From an uncultured bacterium (GTDB lineage: Bacteria; Pseudomonadota; Gammaproteobacteria; Burkholderiales; Burkholderiaceae_C): a stretch of DNA of 64,000 bases. The notes below the pieces were generated by a model that saw only the letters and a list, made by a program, of their open reading frames with translations, was not told the DNA's origin and ran no database searches. Positions within the stretch are counted from its first letter, which is position 1, and the number at the start of each line of letters is the position of its first letter. Positions 26,710 through 35,110 of this stretch are shown here, one piece after another. The stretch spans positions 1 to 64,000 of the forward strand of contig CAIYQZ010000003.1 of assembly GCA_903928495.1 (NCBI GenBank), written 5' to 3'. The position numbers and the translations under genes are program-made.

Positions 26710-28833
26710 TCACAGATCGGTGATGCGGGTTTCGTTCGGGTTGGTGTGGATGTCCACCACGCGGCAGTCGCCGCACATTTTCAGGCGCTCCAGCGCGTCA
26801 CCCCGGAACATGGCGTGCCCGCTGAGTTTGCCCAGCATGGCCTCGATGCCCTTGAGCGTGCCGAATGGCTTGCTGCACCGCACGCACTGGTAGGGCTGGG
26901 CTTCGTTGATGACGCGTGCCCGCGTGCGCTCAGGCCCCAGCAGCAAACGGGGCTGCAAGGTCAGGGCGTTTTCGGGGCAGGTGGTCACACACAGACCGCA
27001 CTGCACGCAGTTTTTCTCAATGAAGCGCAGCTGCGGGCGGTCGGGGTTGTCTTGCAATGCCCCGGCAGGGCAGGCGCTCACGCAGCTCAGGCACAAGGTA
27101 CAGGTATCGGCGTTCACCGCCACCGTGCCCAGCGGCGAAGCAACAGGCAGCGCGACGGCGGCACCGGCCACCGCCGCTGTGGGGGCGTGCTGCATCAGGT
27201 GGTCCAGCGCAAACTCCAGGGCCGTGCGTTTGTCGGCCTGCACGCCAAAACTGGCGGCCTTGGCCACGGTTTGAGCGGGCGGGGCCGAGAGTGCTGCGTC
27301 CAGCGCTGGCAAGTCACGGGCGTCGCGCACCTCGATCAACGCCAGGTGTTGGCCGCTGAACCCCAGCCCGGTCATGATGGCCTGGGCCACGGCCATTTGG
27401 GCACGCACCGCGTCGCGGTACTGTGGTGCCTCCGCCCCCGTCATCAGCACCCACACCTGTGAGGCGCCTTGGGCCAAAGCGGTGAGCCACACCTCGAGCC
27501 CCACCGAAGCGGTGTGCCACACCGCCAGCGGCAACACGCGTGCGGGCACGCCGCGCACGGTTTTGTCGAGCATGGCGGCGCGGCCCAGGTCGTTGATGAG
27601 GGAGGTGCCCGCTTCCTGGCTGTGCAGCAGCAGGGCGGCCTGCTTGCCCCCAGCGCGGGCGTAGGCCGACAGCAGGGTTTTGACCCTCACCCCCTGGTCC
27701 GGCGCACGGGGGTAGGCAAACGCCAGCGCCCCGGTGGGGCACACGGTGGTACACGCACCGCAGCCCACACACAAGTGGGGGTTAACGGTGATTTGCTGGC
27801 GCTTGGCATCGCCTGTGATGGCAGACGCCGAGCACACCTCCACGCAGGCGTTGCAGCCCACGGTGGTGTTGCGGGCGTGGGCACACACCGAGGCGCGGTA
27901 GTTGAAGAACTTGGGCTTTTCAAATTCACCGACGGCATCGCGCAGGGCCACCACGGCGGCCAGCAGATCCCCGGGATCTGCCCCCGGTTTGACGTGCCAG
28001 TAACCCTGGGGCGGCGCGTGCTGGGTGAAGGCCGGGCTGGCGCGCAGGTCCAGCACCAGGTCAAAGTCGTCGGCATGCTCCACCGGACCGCGGGCAAAGT
28101 TGATGGCACCGGCCACCTCGCACTTTTCCACGCACAGGCGGTGGTTTTTGCACGCCGCCAGGTCCACCTGGTAGTCCAGCCCAATGGCACCTTCTGGGCA
28201 TGCGGCCACGCAAGCGTTGCAACGAGTGCACAGGTCCAGGTCAATGGGGTTGCCCACCTCGCGTTTGAGCTTGAATGCGCCCAGCCAACCGGTCAGCGAC
28301 AACACCCGCCCAGCCAGCACCGGGAAGCGGCGAGCCTGCATGCCCGAGTTGCCTGCGGAGCCAGCAGCCGCCGCCAGCACGCTCACGTCCAGCACGTCGG
28401 CCACGGTCTGAGCCACGCGTTCTGCCGCTTCCAAGGGCCCGATCACCAGCAAACGGCCCTGGCTTTTGTAAGTGACGGTGGGCACCGGATCGGGGTCCGG
28501 CAGGCGAGCCAAGGCCAGCAGCGCGGCCATTTTGGGCGTGCTGGCAGCTGCCTCACGGCCCCAGCCACCGGTTTCGCGGATGTTCACAAACCGGATGGGC
28601 CGCACATCCAGTGGCACGCTGCCCTCGGTTTGCGCGGCCAGTTCGGTGAACAGGCGGCTTTCCTGGGTGCAGGCCACCACCAGGTCGTCAGGGCTGCGGG
28701 CGGCTTTCTGGAACGCAGGGGCCTCGCGCCGACACAACGTGCGGTGAACGGTCAGCGGCTCGTCAAGCGCCTGGCTCAGCGCCTGGGCGTTGAGCGGCAT
28801 CGTCTGGTTGCAGTTGCAAATCAGGGTGGTCAT
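26710..28833 (-). CDS. Multi-cluster 4Fe-4S ferredoxin-type protein of the formate dehydrogenase cluster
   Basis: 707 residues with an N-terminal CNCNQTMPL motif. It has six ferredoxin-like CxxCxxCxxxC groups in three pairs: CTRCNACVAACPEG with CKNHRLCVEKC; CNACVEVCSASA with CVGCGACTTVCPTG; CTLCLSCVSACPAG with CVQCGLCVTTCPEN. A C-terminal zinc- or Fe-S-like CVRCSKPFG...CGDC follows. A Rossmann-like mid-section (SAYARAGGKQAALLLHSQE) lies between pairs two and three. No TM helix or signal is seen, so it is a cytosolic electron-transfer or assembly protein. The gene regularly accompanies DUF3305/DUF3306 and formate dehydrogenase; its precise role is not established to my knowledge. The DUF3306 gene overlaps its start by 71 bp. 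Confidence 0.92.
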   Translation of the reverse strand: MTTLICNCNQTMPLNAQALSQALDEPLTVHRTLCRREAPAFQKAARSPDDLVVACTQESRLFTELAAQTEGSVPLDVRPIRFVNIRETGGWGREAAASTPKMAALLALARLPDPDPVPTVTYKSQGRLLVIGPLEAAERVAQTVADVLDVSVLAAAAGSAGNSGMQARRFPVLAGRVLSLTGWLGAFKLKREVGNPIDLDLCTRCNACVAACPEGAIGLDYQVDLAACKNHRLCVEKCEVAGAINFARGPVEHADDFDLVLDLRASPAFTQHAPPQGYWHVKPGADPGDLLAAVVALRDAVGEFEKPKFFNYRASVCAHARNTTVGCNACVEVCSASAITGDAKRQQITVNPHLCVGCGACTTVCPTGALAFAYPRAPDQGVRVKTLLSAYARAGGKQAALLLHSQEAGTSLINDLGRAAMLDKTVRGVPARVLPLAVWHTASVGLEVWLTALAQGASQVWVLMTGAEAPQYRDAVRAQMAVAQAIMTGLGFSGQHLALIEVRDARDLPALDAALSAPPAQTVAKAASFGVQADKRTALEFALDHLMQHAPTAAVAGAAVALPVASPLGTVAVNADTCTLCLSCVSACPAGALQDNPDRPQLRFIEKNCVQCGLCVTTCPENALTLQPRLLLGPERTRARVINEAQPYQCVRCSKPFGTLKGIEAMLGKLSGHAMFRGDALERLKMCGDCRVVDIHTNPNETRITDL

Positions 28834-29383
28834 GGGGTGCGGTGCCGTGGGGGGTGTCGGGTGGAATGGGCTCTGGCGCGGGCTGAAGCTCGGGCTCGGG
28901 CTCGGATGAGGCCAGCGCGTCGGCGGGTGCTATCACATCGGGCGCAAGTGGCGCGGGGACCGCTGCAGGGTCGTCCACCAGTTTGATGAACTGCGCGGCC
29001 ACCATGTTTTTCAGGTCTTCGGGCGAGAGCGGGCTGGGGATGGAGTAGTCGTCGATGTAGATGTCGAGCCCGTCCATCACATTAAAATGCGGGTCGGCAA
29101 ACAGCTTTTTCATGGCCGCGTTTTTCACGACCTGGGTGACGGTGCGGCCCATGTAGGGCGCAAAGTCAGACTGGGGCGTGAGTTGCGCCACATCGTCCAG
29201 GGTGGGGGGAGCGGGGTCAGTGGCTGGCGTGGGCTGGACGGCCAGCACCGGTGCGGGCGCTTCAGGTACAGTGGTTACGGGCACCGCCACCACCGGGGCA
29301 GGTGACACCTCCGCCAAAGGCTGTACCTTGGCCTGCGCCTTTTGCCGCGACCACCGGCTGAAAAAGCTGTCGTCAGCCGCCAT
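28763..29383 (-). CDS. DUF3306 domain protein
   Basis: 206 residues from MAADDSFFSRWSRQKAQ (ATG 29383; an upstream in-frame extension to 29434 is less likely). The DUF3306 core is TLDDVAQLTPQSDFAPYMG, then MKKLFADPHFNVMDGLDIYI and DDYSIPSPLSPEDLK. A Pro/Ala-rich linker follows the N-terminal motif, and a Pro/Glu-rich tail forms the last 60 residues. The tail reads through 71 bp of the ferredoxin gene in another frame. Function unknown; the family travels with formate dehydrogenase accessory genes. It overlaps the DUF3305 gene by 11 bp. Confidence 0.9.
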   Translation of the reverse strand: MAADDSFFSRWSRQKAQAKVQPLAEVSPAPVVAVPVTTVPEAPAPVLAVQPTPATDPAPPTLDDVAQLTPQSDFAPYMGRTVTQVVKNAAMKKLFADPHFNVMDGLDIYIDDYSIPSPLSPEDLKNMVAAQFIKLVDDPAAVPAPLAPDVIAPADALASSEPEPELQPAPEPIPPDTPHGTAPHDHPDLQLQPDDAAQRPGAEPGA

Positions 29384-29981
29384 GGCGGGGCGCGTCGGGA
29401 GTGCCACCAGCCTGCGCACCCGCGCCACCGCCACGCTGGGCTTTCTCGGTGGTGATGCTCACGGGGTTGCCAAAGCGGTCGGTCAGGCTGCGGAAGCTGT
29501 CGGGCCGTTTGCGGCGCTTGACCTCGGGCTGGTAGTGGGCATCGGTGAACGCACGCACCCACATCAGCACGGGCTCGGGCGCGTCAACGCGCTCCACGTG
29601 TTCCTGGGCATCGAGCCAGCGGCCCGCGTCGGTGTAGCTGACAGTCACCACCTGTGGCACCGCCACGGGCTCGTCTTGCCCCGCCAGTGGCTCCATGCGC
29701 CACATCACCCAGATGCAAGGCGTATCGGTGGACAGGTTGAGGTGGTAGCCCTCTGCATCGTCGCGGTACAGGGTGATGGGCATGTTCGCAAACCGCCACA
29801 GCGCGTGGTCGTCGGACTGTTCCACACACTGCGGCTCGGGGGCATCGCCGTCGGCTTGCGATGGCGGCTGCGCGGGCTCCACACCGGCCAGCAGCCAGCG
29901 CCACGGTTGCCAGCGCGCCATCGCACCGGGCACACGCTCGCGGCGCATCAGCACGTCTACGGGCAAACGGGGGTGGGACAT
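29373..29981 (-). CDS. DUF3305 domain protein
   Basis: 202 residues. The conserved core is VDVLMRRERVPGAMARWQPW, WRFANMPITLYRDDAEGYHL and STDTPCIWVMWRME; the basic, Gly-rich C-terminus overlaps the next gene. DUF3305 proteins are found beside DUF3306 and the poly-ferredoxin in formate dehydrogenase regions and have no assigned activity. The start at 29981 lies 18 bp after the mrp stop, so the accessory set is probably read from the mrp promoter. Confidence 0.92.
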   Translation of the reverse strand: MSHPRLPVDVLMRRERVPGAMARWQPWRWLLAGVEPAQPPSQADGDAPEPQCVEQSDDHALWRFANMPITLYRDDAEGYHLNLSTDTPCIWVMWRMEPLAGQDEPVAVPQVVTVSYTDAGRWLDAQEHVERVDAPEPVLMWVRAFTDAHYQPEVKRRKRPDSFRSLTDRFGNPVSITTEKAQRGGGAGAQAGGTPDAPRHGG

Positions 29982-29999
29982 GGCAGTGCCGCCAGGGCC

Positions 30000-31091
30000 T
30001 CAGGTGTCTTTCGACACTTTGATGGTGGGGAACTTCGACGAGAAGTCTTTGGCCCGCTGCGCGATCTTGATGGCCACCTGTCGCGCCACGGCCTTGTAAA
30101 TACCGGCCACCTCGCCATCGGGGTCGGCCACCACGGTGGGTTTGCCGCTGTCGGCCTGCACGCGGATTTGCATGTTCAGGGGCAGCGCACCCAGATAGTC
30201 CATGTTGTATTCGGCCGCCATGCGTTTGCCGCCGTCGGCGCCAAAAATGTGCTCGGTGTGACCGCAGTTGGGGCAGCAATACACGGCCATGTTTTCCACA
30301 ATGCCCAAGATGGGCACGCCCACTTTCTCGAACATCTTGATGCCCTTGCGCGCATCCAGCAGCGCAATGTCCTGCGGCGTGGTGACGATGACCGCGCCTG
30401 TGAGCGGCACCTTCTGGCTCAGCGTGAGCTGGATGTCGCCGGTGCCGGGAGGCATGTCCACCAGCAAGTAGTCCAACTCTTTCCAATTGGTCTGGCGCAG
30501 CAACTGGTCCAGCGCCTGGGTGGCCATGGGACCGCGCCAGATCATGGCTTCGTCCTTGTCCACCAGAAAGCCGATGGACATGACCTGCAGGCCGTGGTTT
30601 TCCAGCGGCTCCATGGTCTGGCCGTCAGTGCTGTCGGGGCGGCCTTCAATGCCCATCATCATGGGCTGGCTGGGGCCGTAGATGTCGGCATCCAGAATGC
30701 CCACCTTGGCACCCTCGGCAGCCAGCGCCAGAGCCAGGTTCACCGTGGTGGTGCTTTTGCCCACTCCGCCTTTGCCCGATGCCACGGCCACGATGTTTTT
30801 CACATTGGGCAGCAGGGCCACGCCACGCTGCACGGCATGGGTGGTGATCTTGGTTGTCAGGTTGACCGACACGTTGTCCACCCCGGCCACAGTGCGGGCA
30901 GCGGCAATCAAAGCCTTGCGAAAGCCAGGCATCTGGCTCTTGGCGGGGTAACCCAGTTCGACATCAAACGACACATCACCGTCGTTGACTTGCAGGTTCT
31001 TGAGAGCCTTGGAGGTGACGAAATCTTTGCCGGTATTCGGATCGACAACGGTTTGCAGCGCGCTCAGCAGCGCCTGGGTATCAGCGGCCAT
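30000..31091 (-). CDS. apbC: Mrp/ApbC-type iron-sulfur cluster carrier ATPase
   Basis: 363 residues from MAADTQALLSALQ (ATG 31091). An N-terminal MIP18/DUF59 domain (about 1-90, VDPNTGKDFVTSKALKNLQV) is followed by a P-loop domain with GKGGVGKSTTT (deviant Walker A), DADIYGPSQP and DMPPGTGDIQLTL. The Fe-S binding pair is YCCPNCGHTEHIFG. Mrp proteins carry and deliver 4Fe-4S clusters in the cytosol. It is first in a run with DUF3305, DUF3306, ferredoxin and TorD, which suits delivery of clusters to the formate dehydrogenase machinery, though Mrp is also a general housekeeping factor. Confidence 0.95.
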   Translation of the reverse strand: MAADTQALLSALQTVVDPNTGKDFVTSKALKNLQVNDGDVSFDVELGYPAKSQMPGFRKALIAAARTVAGVDNVSVNLTTKITTHAVQRGVALLPNVKNIVAVASGKGGVGKSTTTVNLALALAAEGAKVGILDADIYGPSQPMMMGIEGRPDSTDGQTMEPLENHGLQVMSIGFLVDKDEAMIWRGPMATQALDQLLRQTNWKELDYLLVDMPPGTGDIQLTLSQKVPLTGAVIVTTPQDIALLDARKGIKMFEKVGVPILGIVENMAVYCCPNCGHTEHIFGADGGKRMAAEYNMDYLGALPLNMQIRVQADSGKPTVVADPDGEVAGIYKAVARQVAIKIAQRAKDFSSKFPTIKVSKDT

Positions 31092-31155
31092 TTGGGAATG
31101 TCTCGGGTGAGGTGTTATGGGGTTGTGTGCATAAGAGTCTACCGTCGGGGGGTGC

Positions 31156-31166
31156 GACAAATTGTC
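31156..31166. promoter_or_regulatory. Palindrome GACAAATTGTC in the mrp / response-regulator spacer
   Basis: Perfect 5-bp arms around one base. The same ACAA-N-TTGT core occurs at 22337-22345 and 22448-22456 in the fdh control region. It is a possible shared operator. The remaining spacer 31092-31261 shows no other clear element. Confidence 0.35.
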
Positions 31167-31261
31167 ACGCCTGCCAAGGCCACAAAAACCATGAGTTCTT
31201 TAAGGCAATGTTGTCAAACTCCGCGAACGGCGTGTTCGACGCAGCTTCTTGGGGGCCCTGA

Positions 31262-31918
31262 ATGAGAATTTTGTTGCTTGAGGACGATCCCATTCTGGGT
31301 GAGGCATTGCGCGACTTTCTACGCACCGATGGCCATGTCGTGGAGCTGTGCAGCCGCCTCTCCCAAGCGCGCGCGGCTTTTGCGCACCAGCCCTACGATG
31401 CGCTCGTGATCGACTGGCAATTGCCCGATGGGTCGGGGCTGGCCTGGTTGCGAGACTTGCGTGCCTCGGGAGAACAAACCCCGGCGTTGATGATCACGGC
31501 ACGTGACCAGTTGGCAGACCGTGTGACCGGGCTCAACACCGGTGCCGACGACTACCTGGTCAAGCCATTTGAACCCGAAGAGCTGGTGGCCCGCCTGCGC
31601 GCCGTGCGACGGCGCCTGGCAGGGCAAGCCGGTGCGGTGATGACGTTCGGGCCTGTGACCATGGACCTGAACGCCAAGTCGGTCAGCGTGGATGGCGCGG
31701 AGGTATCGCTCACCGCGCGGGAATGGGTGCTGCTGGAGGCCCTTGCCCTGCGAAAGGGGCGCACCGTCTCCAAAGCCGAGCTGGAAGACCTGGTGATGGG
31801 TTTCGACGGGTCTTTGTCGGGCAATGCATTGGAGGTGCATGTGTCGGCCATCCGCCGCAAAGTTGGCAAAGACACCATACAAACCCTGAGGGGTCTGGGA
31901 TACCGGATCAACGCATGA
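31262..31918 (+). CDS. OmpR/PhoP-family response regulator (QseB/TctD-like)
   Basis: 218 residues. The receiver domain (1-115) has acidic residues EDD at 7-9, the phospho-Asp in LVIDWQLPDG (Asp51) and Lys in YLVKPFEPEEL. The C-terminal winged helix shows SLTAREWVLLEALALRKGR, NALEVHVSAIRRKVG and the final TLRGLGYRI. The stop overlaps the start of the cognate kinase (ATGA). The pair lies next to the flavocytochrome c-like genes on the opposite strand, but no direct link is shown. It is divergent from mrp. Confidence 0.95.
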   Translation: MRILLLEDDPILGEALRDFLRTDGHVVELCSRLSQARAAFAHQPYDALVIDWQLPDGSGLAWLRDLRASGEQTPALMITARDQLADRVTGLNTGADDYLVKPFEPEELVARLRAVRRRLAGQAGAVMTFGPVTMDLNAKSVSVDGAEVSLTAREWVLLEALALRKGRTVSKAELEDLVMGFDGSLSGNALEVHVSAIRRKVGKDTIQTLRGLGYRINA

Positions 31919-33225
31919 CATTTTCAACCTTTGAGATGCCGCGCCTCCCGTCGATCGGTGACAGGCTGGCACGCGCCCTGATCGGCGCATCGGTGCTGTG
32001 GGTGCTGGCAATGTCGGCCACGGCTTGGGTCGCCATCGGGCGCCAGGTGAGCGAGTTGGCAGATGCCGGTTTGCAAGAGTCAGGCGAGTTGCTGTACGGC
32101 TTGATGGTCAGTGTCGAGCAACCGCTGAGATCGCCCGAGCCACATGACGCACTGCCTGCTCCGGCCCACGCGGAAAAAGTCATCTGGCAGCGCGTGGGAC
32201 CGGACGGACGGGTGTTGTTGCGTTCACACCATGCACCCATCACAGCTTTTTTTGACCAGCCCACCATGGGTCTGGCCAATGCAGGAGGGATTTGGCGTGT
32301 GTATGGGCTGCCCCTGCCAAACGATCAGGGCATTCTGTATGTGGCCGACCGCCTGTCCGATCGCCGGGAGGCCTACCTCGACGCCGCGTGGGGACTGCTT
32401 GCCGTGACCGTGTTGCTTGGCGTGGTGTTTTTGTTCGGTTTGCGCCATTTGGTCCGCCGTGAGTTGCGTCCACTCCAAACACTGAGTGACGCCGTGTCGT
32501 CTTACGACCCCTCCAAAGCGGGTGCCACACTGCCCCGGGCACAGCGCCAGGAACTGGCCCTGATCCGCAAAGCGGTCATTGAGCTGGGGCATCGGCTGAC
32601 CCGTCGCATTGCCAACGAACGGGCCTTCAGTGCACACGCGGCACATGCGCTGCGCACCCCTTTGGCGGGTATGGACGCCCAGCTGGCGATGGCACTGCGC
32701 GAGTGCGGACACAACGAGCGGCCACGGCTGGTGCAAACCAGAGAGGCCGCCCGGCGCCTCAGCCGGGTGGTTTCATCGCTGCTGACGCTCTTTCGAAGCG
32801 GCATTGAAACGCAGTGGCAGAAGGCGGACCTTGAAACCCTGCTCGACAAAGTGGCTCTGGATGACCTGTCCATCCGGTTCATTGGCTCTGTCGATGTGGA
32901 AGCAGACCCTGACTTGCTGATTGCGGCTCTGGTGAACCTGCTGGACAACGTGGTGCGCCACGGTGGGAACCGCGTGACGATACAGGTGGAAATGACGACG
33001 CGTTTCCAGGTGATCACCTTGACCGACAACGGTCCCGGTGTGACGGCAGATCGCCTTGCAGCGCTGCAATCTGCCCTGGATTCCCAGCACTACGGCGGAC
33101 ACACGGGGTTGGGTTTGATGATGGCCGGCATGGTGGCGCGCGCCCATGGAGGCACGCTGCGCATCAGCAACCTGGAGGTAGGCATGGCCGCAGAGCTGAC
33201 GCTGCGGCGCATGCCCAACCCCTGA
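31915..33225 (+). CDS. Sensor histidine kinase (QseC-like)
   Basis: 436 residues. TM1 lies at about 22-45 (ALIGASVLWVLAMSATAWVA), with a short periplasmic region of about 120 residues and TM2 near 160-180 (AVTVLLGVVFLFGLRHLV). The H-box is SAHAAHALRTPLAGMDAQLA. The ATPase lobe has LVNLLDNVVRHGG, DNGPGV and HTGLGLMMAGMVARAHGGTL. The start ATG overlaps the regulator stop. The gene ends 6 bp before the convergent fccB-like stop, with no terminator between, so the two transcripts must overlap. Confidence 0.94.
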   Translation: MTFSTFEMPRLPSIGDRLARALIGASVLWVLAMSATAWVAIGRQVSELADAGLQESGELLYGLMVSVEQPLRSPEPHDALPAPAHAEKVIWQRVGPDGRVLLRSHHAPITAFFDQPTMGLANAGGIWRVYGLPLPNDQGILYVADRLSDRREAYLDAAWGLLAVTVLLGVVFLFGLRHLVRRELRPLQTLSDAVSSYDPSKAGATLPRAQRQELALIRKAVIELGHRLTRRIANERAFSAHAAHALRTPLAGMDAQLAMALRECGHNERPRLVQTREAARRLSRVVSSLLTLFRSGIETQWQKADLETLLDKVALDDLSIRFIGSVDVEADPDLLIAALVNLLDNVVRHGGNRVTIQVEMTTRFQVITLTDNGPGVTADRLAALQSALDSQHYGGHTGLGLMMAGMVARAHGGTLRISNLEVGMAAELTLRRMPNP

Positions 33226-33231
33226 GGCCTG

Positions 33232-34566
33232 TCAGGCGAAGGTGTCCGCCATCAAGGCCTTGAACCATGTGCCCATTTCCTCGAAGTTGCCCTTGTTCCA
33301 ACCGGTGGAAGCCGCCGACGATGCGGGAACGGCTTTCATTGCCTGCGTGGCGGTGTCGTACTGGAAAGCAGCCGTCAGCCAAGACGCCTGGGTCATGGTG
33401 ATGGTGGAGTAGCAGGCCGAGTTGGTGACAGGCGCAGGGTCGGCCGACATGCCCGAGAGCAGGCGGCTGATGGCATCGGCGCACACCTTGGCCTCCTGGT
33501 TGGCAATGTGGCCGGCTTTGGGCTGGGTGGTGGCACTGCTGTCACCGATGATGTGCACCTTTTCTGCCCCAGGCACCGTGCTGGCGTAGCTCAGCACGTT
33601 CACCCCTGCAAAGCGTCCTCCGGTGGCGTTGGCGAGCCCGGCGCTGATCACCAGTTGTCCTGCGCGCTGCGTGGGAATGAGGTTGACCACATCGCCCTTG
33701 AACACACCCTGACCGGTGTACACCTGCATGCCTGCCGGATCGGCCTGGGTGACCTCTGCGTTGGGCACGTACTGGATGACATTGGCATGCAATCCATAAA
33801 ACGCCTGACTGAAGTTGTCTTTTTCGGTCACGAAGTCGGGGTTTGCGTCCAGCACCACCAGGCGCGCACCGGGCTTGCGTGACTTCATCCAGTCGGCAAT
33901 CAAACAGGCGCGCTCATAGGGGCCGGGCGGGCAGCGGTAAGGCACTTTGGGGATGGTGAGGATCGCGGTGCCGTTGCTGGGCATGGCCGCCAACTGGCTG
34001 GCCAGCAGCGAGGTCTGTGGCCCGGCCTTCCACGCATGGGGCATTTTGTCGGAGGTGCCCAGGCCGGGCACGCTGTCAAAGTCGATGCCCGGGGCCAACA
34101 CGATGCGGTCGGCGCTCAGAACGGTGCCGGTGCCGAGTGTCACCTTCACGCCAACGGGGTCGATGTGGGCCACATCACCCAGCACCACCTTGACGCCGTA
34201 TTTGCTGATCAGCGTGCTGTACTTGAAGTCCAGGCTGGCCATGTTCCGCTGGCCGGTGAGCACCAGACTGCTCATGATGTTTGAGGTGTAAGAACTGGCG
34301 CGCTCCACCAGCGTCACTTCAATGGCATCACCCCACAGGCGCAGGTATTTGGCCACTGTGGCACCGGCCATGCCACCACCCACCACGATGACCCGGGACT
34401 TGATGGGCCCACTCGGGGTGGTCACGGGGCGTTTCTTCGAGCCCTGGGCCTGTTCCAGTTCCAATGCCTGTTGGGTTTCGTTGGCGTCTTCCCCACCGCC
34501 GCACGCGGCCAGCACGGAAGCAGTCAAACCAGCAGAGGTCGCGTTCAAAAAATGGCGTCTTTTCAT
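33232..34566 (-). CDS. Flavocytochrome c sulfide dehydrogenase-like flavoprotein (FccB/SoxF-like), one redox Cys missing
   Basis: 444 residues. The N-terminus KRRHFLNATSAGLTASVLAAC combines a twin-arginine signal with a lipobox (LAAC), so a TAT-exported lipoprotein is possible. FAD-binding motif: VIVVGGGMAGATVAKYLR (59-76). The first redox cysteine is in RCPPGPYERAC (Cys212). The second, in canonical FccB within a GWCPVD segment, falls where this protein has GGRFAGVNV (about 316-324) and is absent. A second FAD motif, HIIGDSSATTQPKAGH, is present. The canonical YTCYxSN segment is also changed (SYTSNIMSS). The monohaem cytochrome c lies upstream. Sulfide is the family substrate, but these changes make it uncertain here. 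Confidence 0.87.
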   Translation of the reverse strand: MKRRHFLNATSAGLTASVLAACGGGEDANETQQALELEQAQGSKKRPVTTPSGPIKSRVIVVGGGMAGATVAKYLRLWGDAIEVTLVERASSYTSNIMSSLVLTGQRNMASLDFKYSTLISKYGVKVVLGDVAHIDPVGVKVTLGTGTVLSADRIVLAPGIDFDSVPGLGTSDKMPHAWKAGPQTSLLASQLAAMPSNGTAILTIPKVPYRCPPGPYERACLIADWMKSRKPGARLVVLDANPDFVTEKDNFSQAFYGLHANVIQYVPNAEVTQADPAGMQVYTGQGVFKGDVVNLIPTQRAGQLVISAGLANATGGRFAGVNVLSYASTVPGAEKVHIIGDSSATTQPKAGHIANQEAKVCADAISRLLSGMSADPAPVTNSACYSTITMTQASWLTAAFQYDTATQAMKAVPASSAASTGWNKGNFEEMGTWFKALMADTFA

Positions 34567-34583
34567 GGTGTTCCCCTTTGCTG

Positions 34584-34889
34584 TTATTTCTGTTTGGCCA
34601 GCCAGGCCGAAATCAGCCTGAGCTGTTCATCGGTGTAGGCCATGGCGTGCTTGGCCATGATCCCGTTGCCCTCTTTGCCTGACTGGAACTCCTTGAGTTT
34701 TTTGTAGATTTCGTCGGTCGATTCGCCGGCGATGTCGTCAAAACCCGGCCCTTTGCCGTTGGTGCCGTGGCACTGGAAGCAGTTGGAGGCCAACAACCGG
34801 CCGGGCTGGGCCACTTGGGCCTGTGCCAACTGAACAGACGACACCAGCAGCCCCAGCAGGACCGATGCCGATGCAATGTGTACCTTCAT
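34584..34889 (-). CDS. Monohaem c-type cytochrome (FccA/c553-like)
   Basis: 101 residues. A Sec signal peptide (MKVHIASASVLLGLLVSSVQ, cleavage near AQA) precedes a class I cytochrome with haem motif NCFQCHG and a distal Met in NGIMAKHAMAYT. The C-terminal helix is LRLISAWLAKQK. AAAGGAG lies 6-8 bp upstream of the ATG. It lies 17 bp before the FccB-like gene, forming the typical small-subunit/flavoprotein pair, so it should accept electrons from the flavoprotein in the periplasm and pass them to the respiratory chain. The 221-bp spacer to metG shows no clear motif. Confidence 0.92.
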   Translation of the reverse strand: MKVHIASASVLLGLLVSSVQLAQAQVAQPGRLLASNCFQCHGTNGKGPGFDDIAGESTDEIYKKLKEFQSGKEGNGIMAKHAMAYTDEQLRLISAWLAKQK

Positions 34890-35110
34890 ATGAAACTCCT
34901 TTGGGACATCACGCGAGGCTCAAACATCAAACCTGTCGCGGACAAATCAAAGGTAAGCAGCGAACCTGAGGGCCGCCTGAAGTTGCAAAATGGTCCAGAC
35001 GAATGTTGCAAGCAAACGTAACAGACGGCAGGCTCGATAAACTAGCCGCCCCGCACGCGCCGCGCGTGCCAGCGCACCGCACCGCACCGTGTGCCCTTAC
35101 CGACCGCAGC

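Noticed and set aside
29178-31265. A 695-codon plus-strand frame opposite DUF3305, DUF3306 and mrp
   Set aside because: Antisense shadow; it would also run across the mrp promoter region and up to the response-regulator start.
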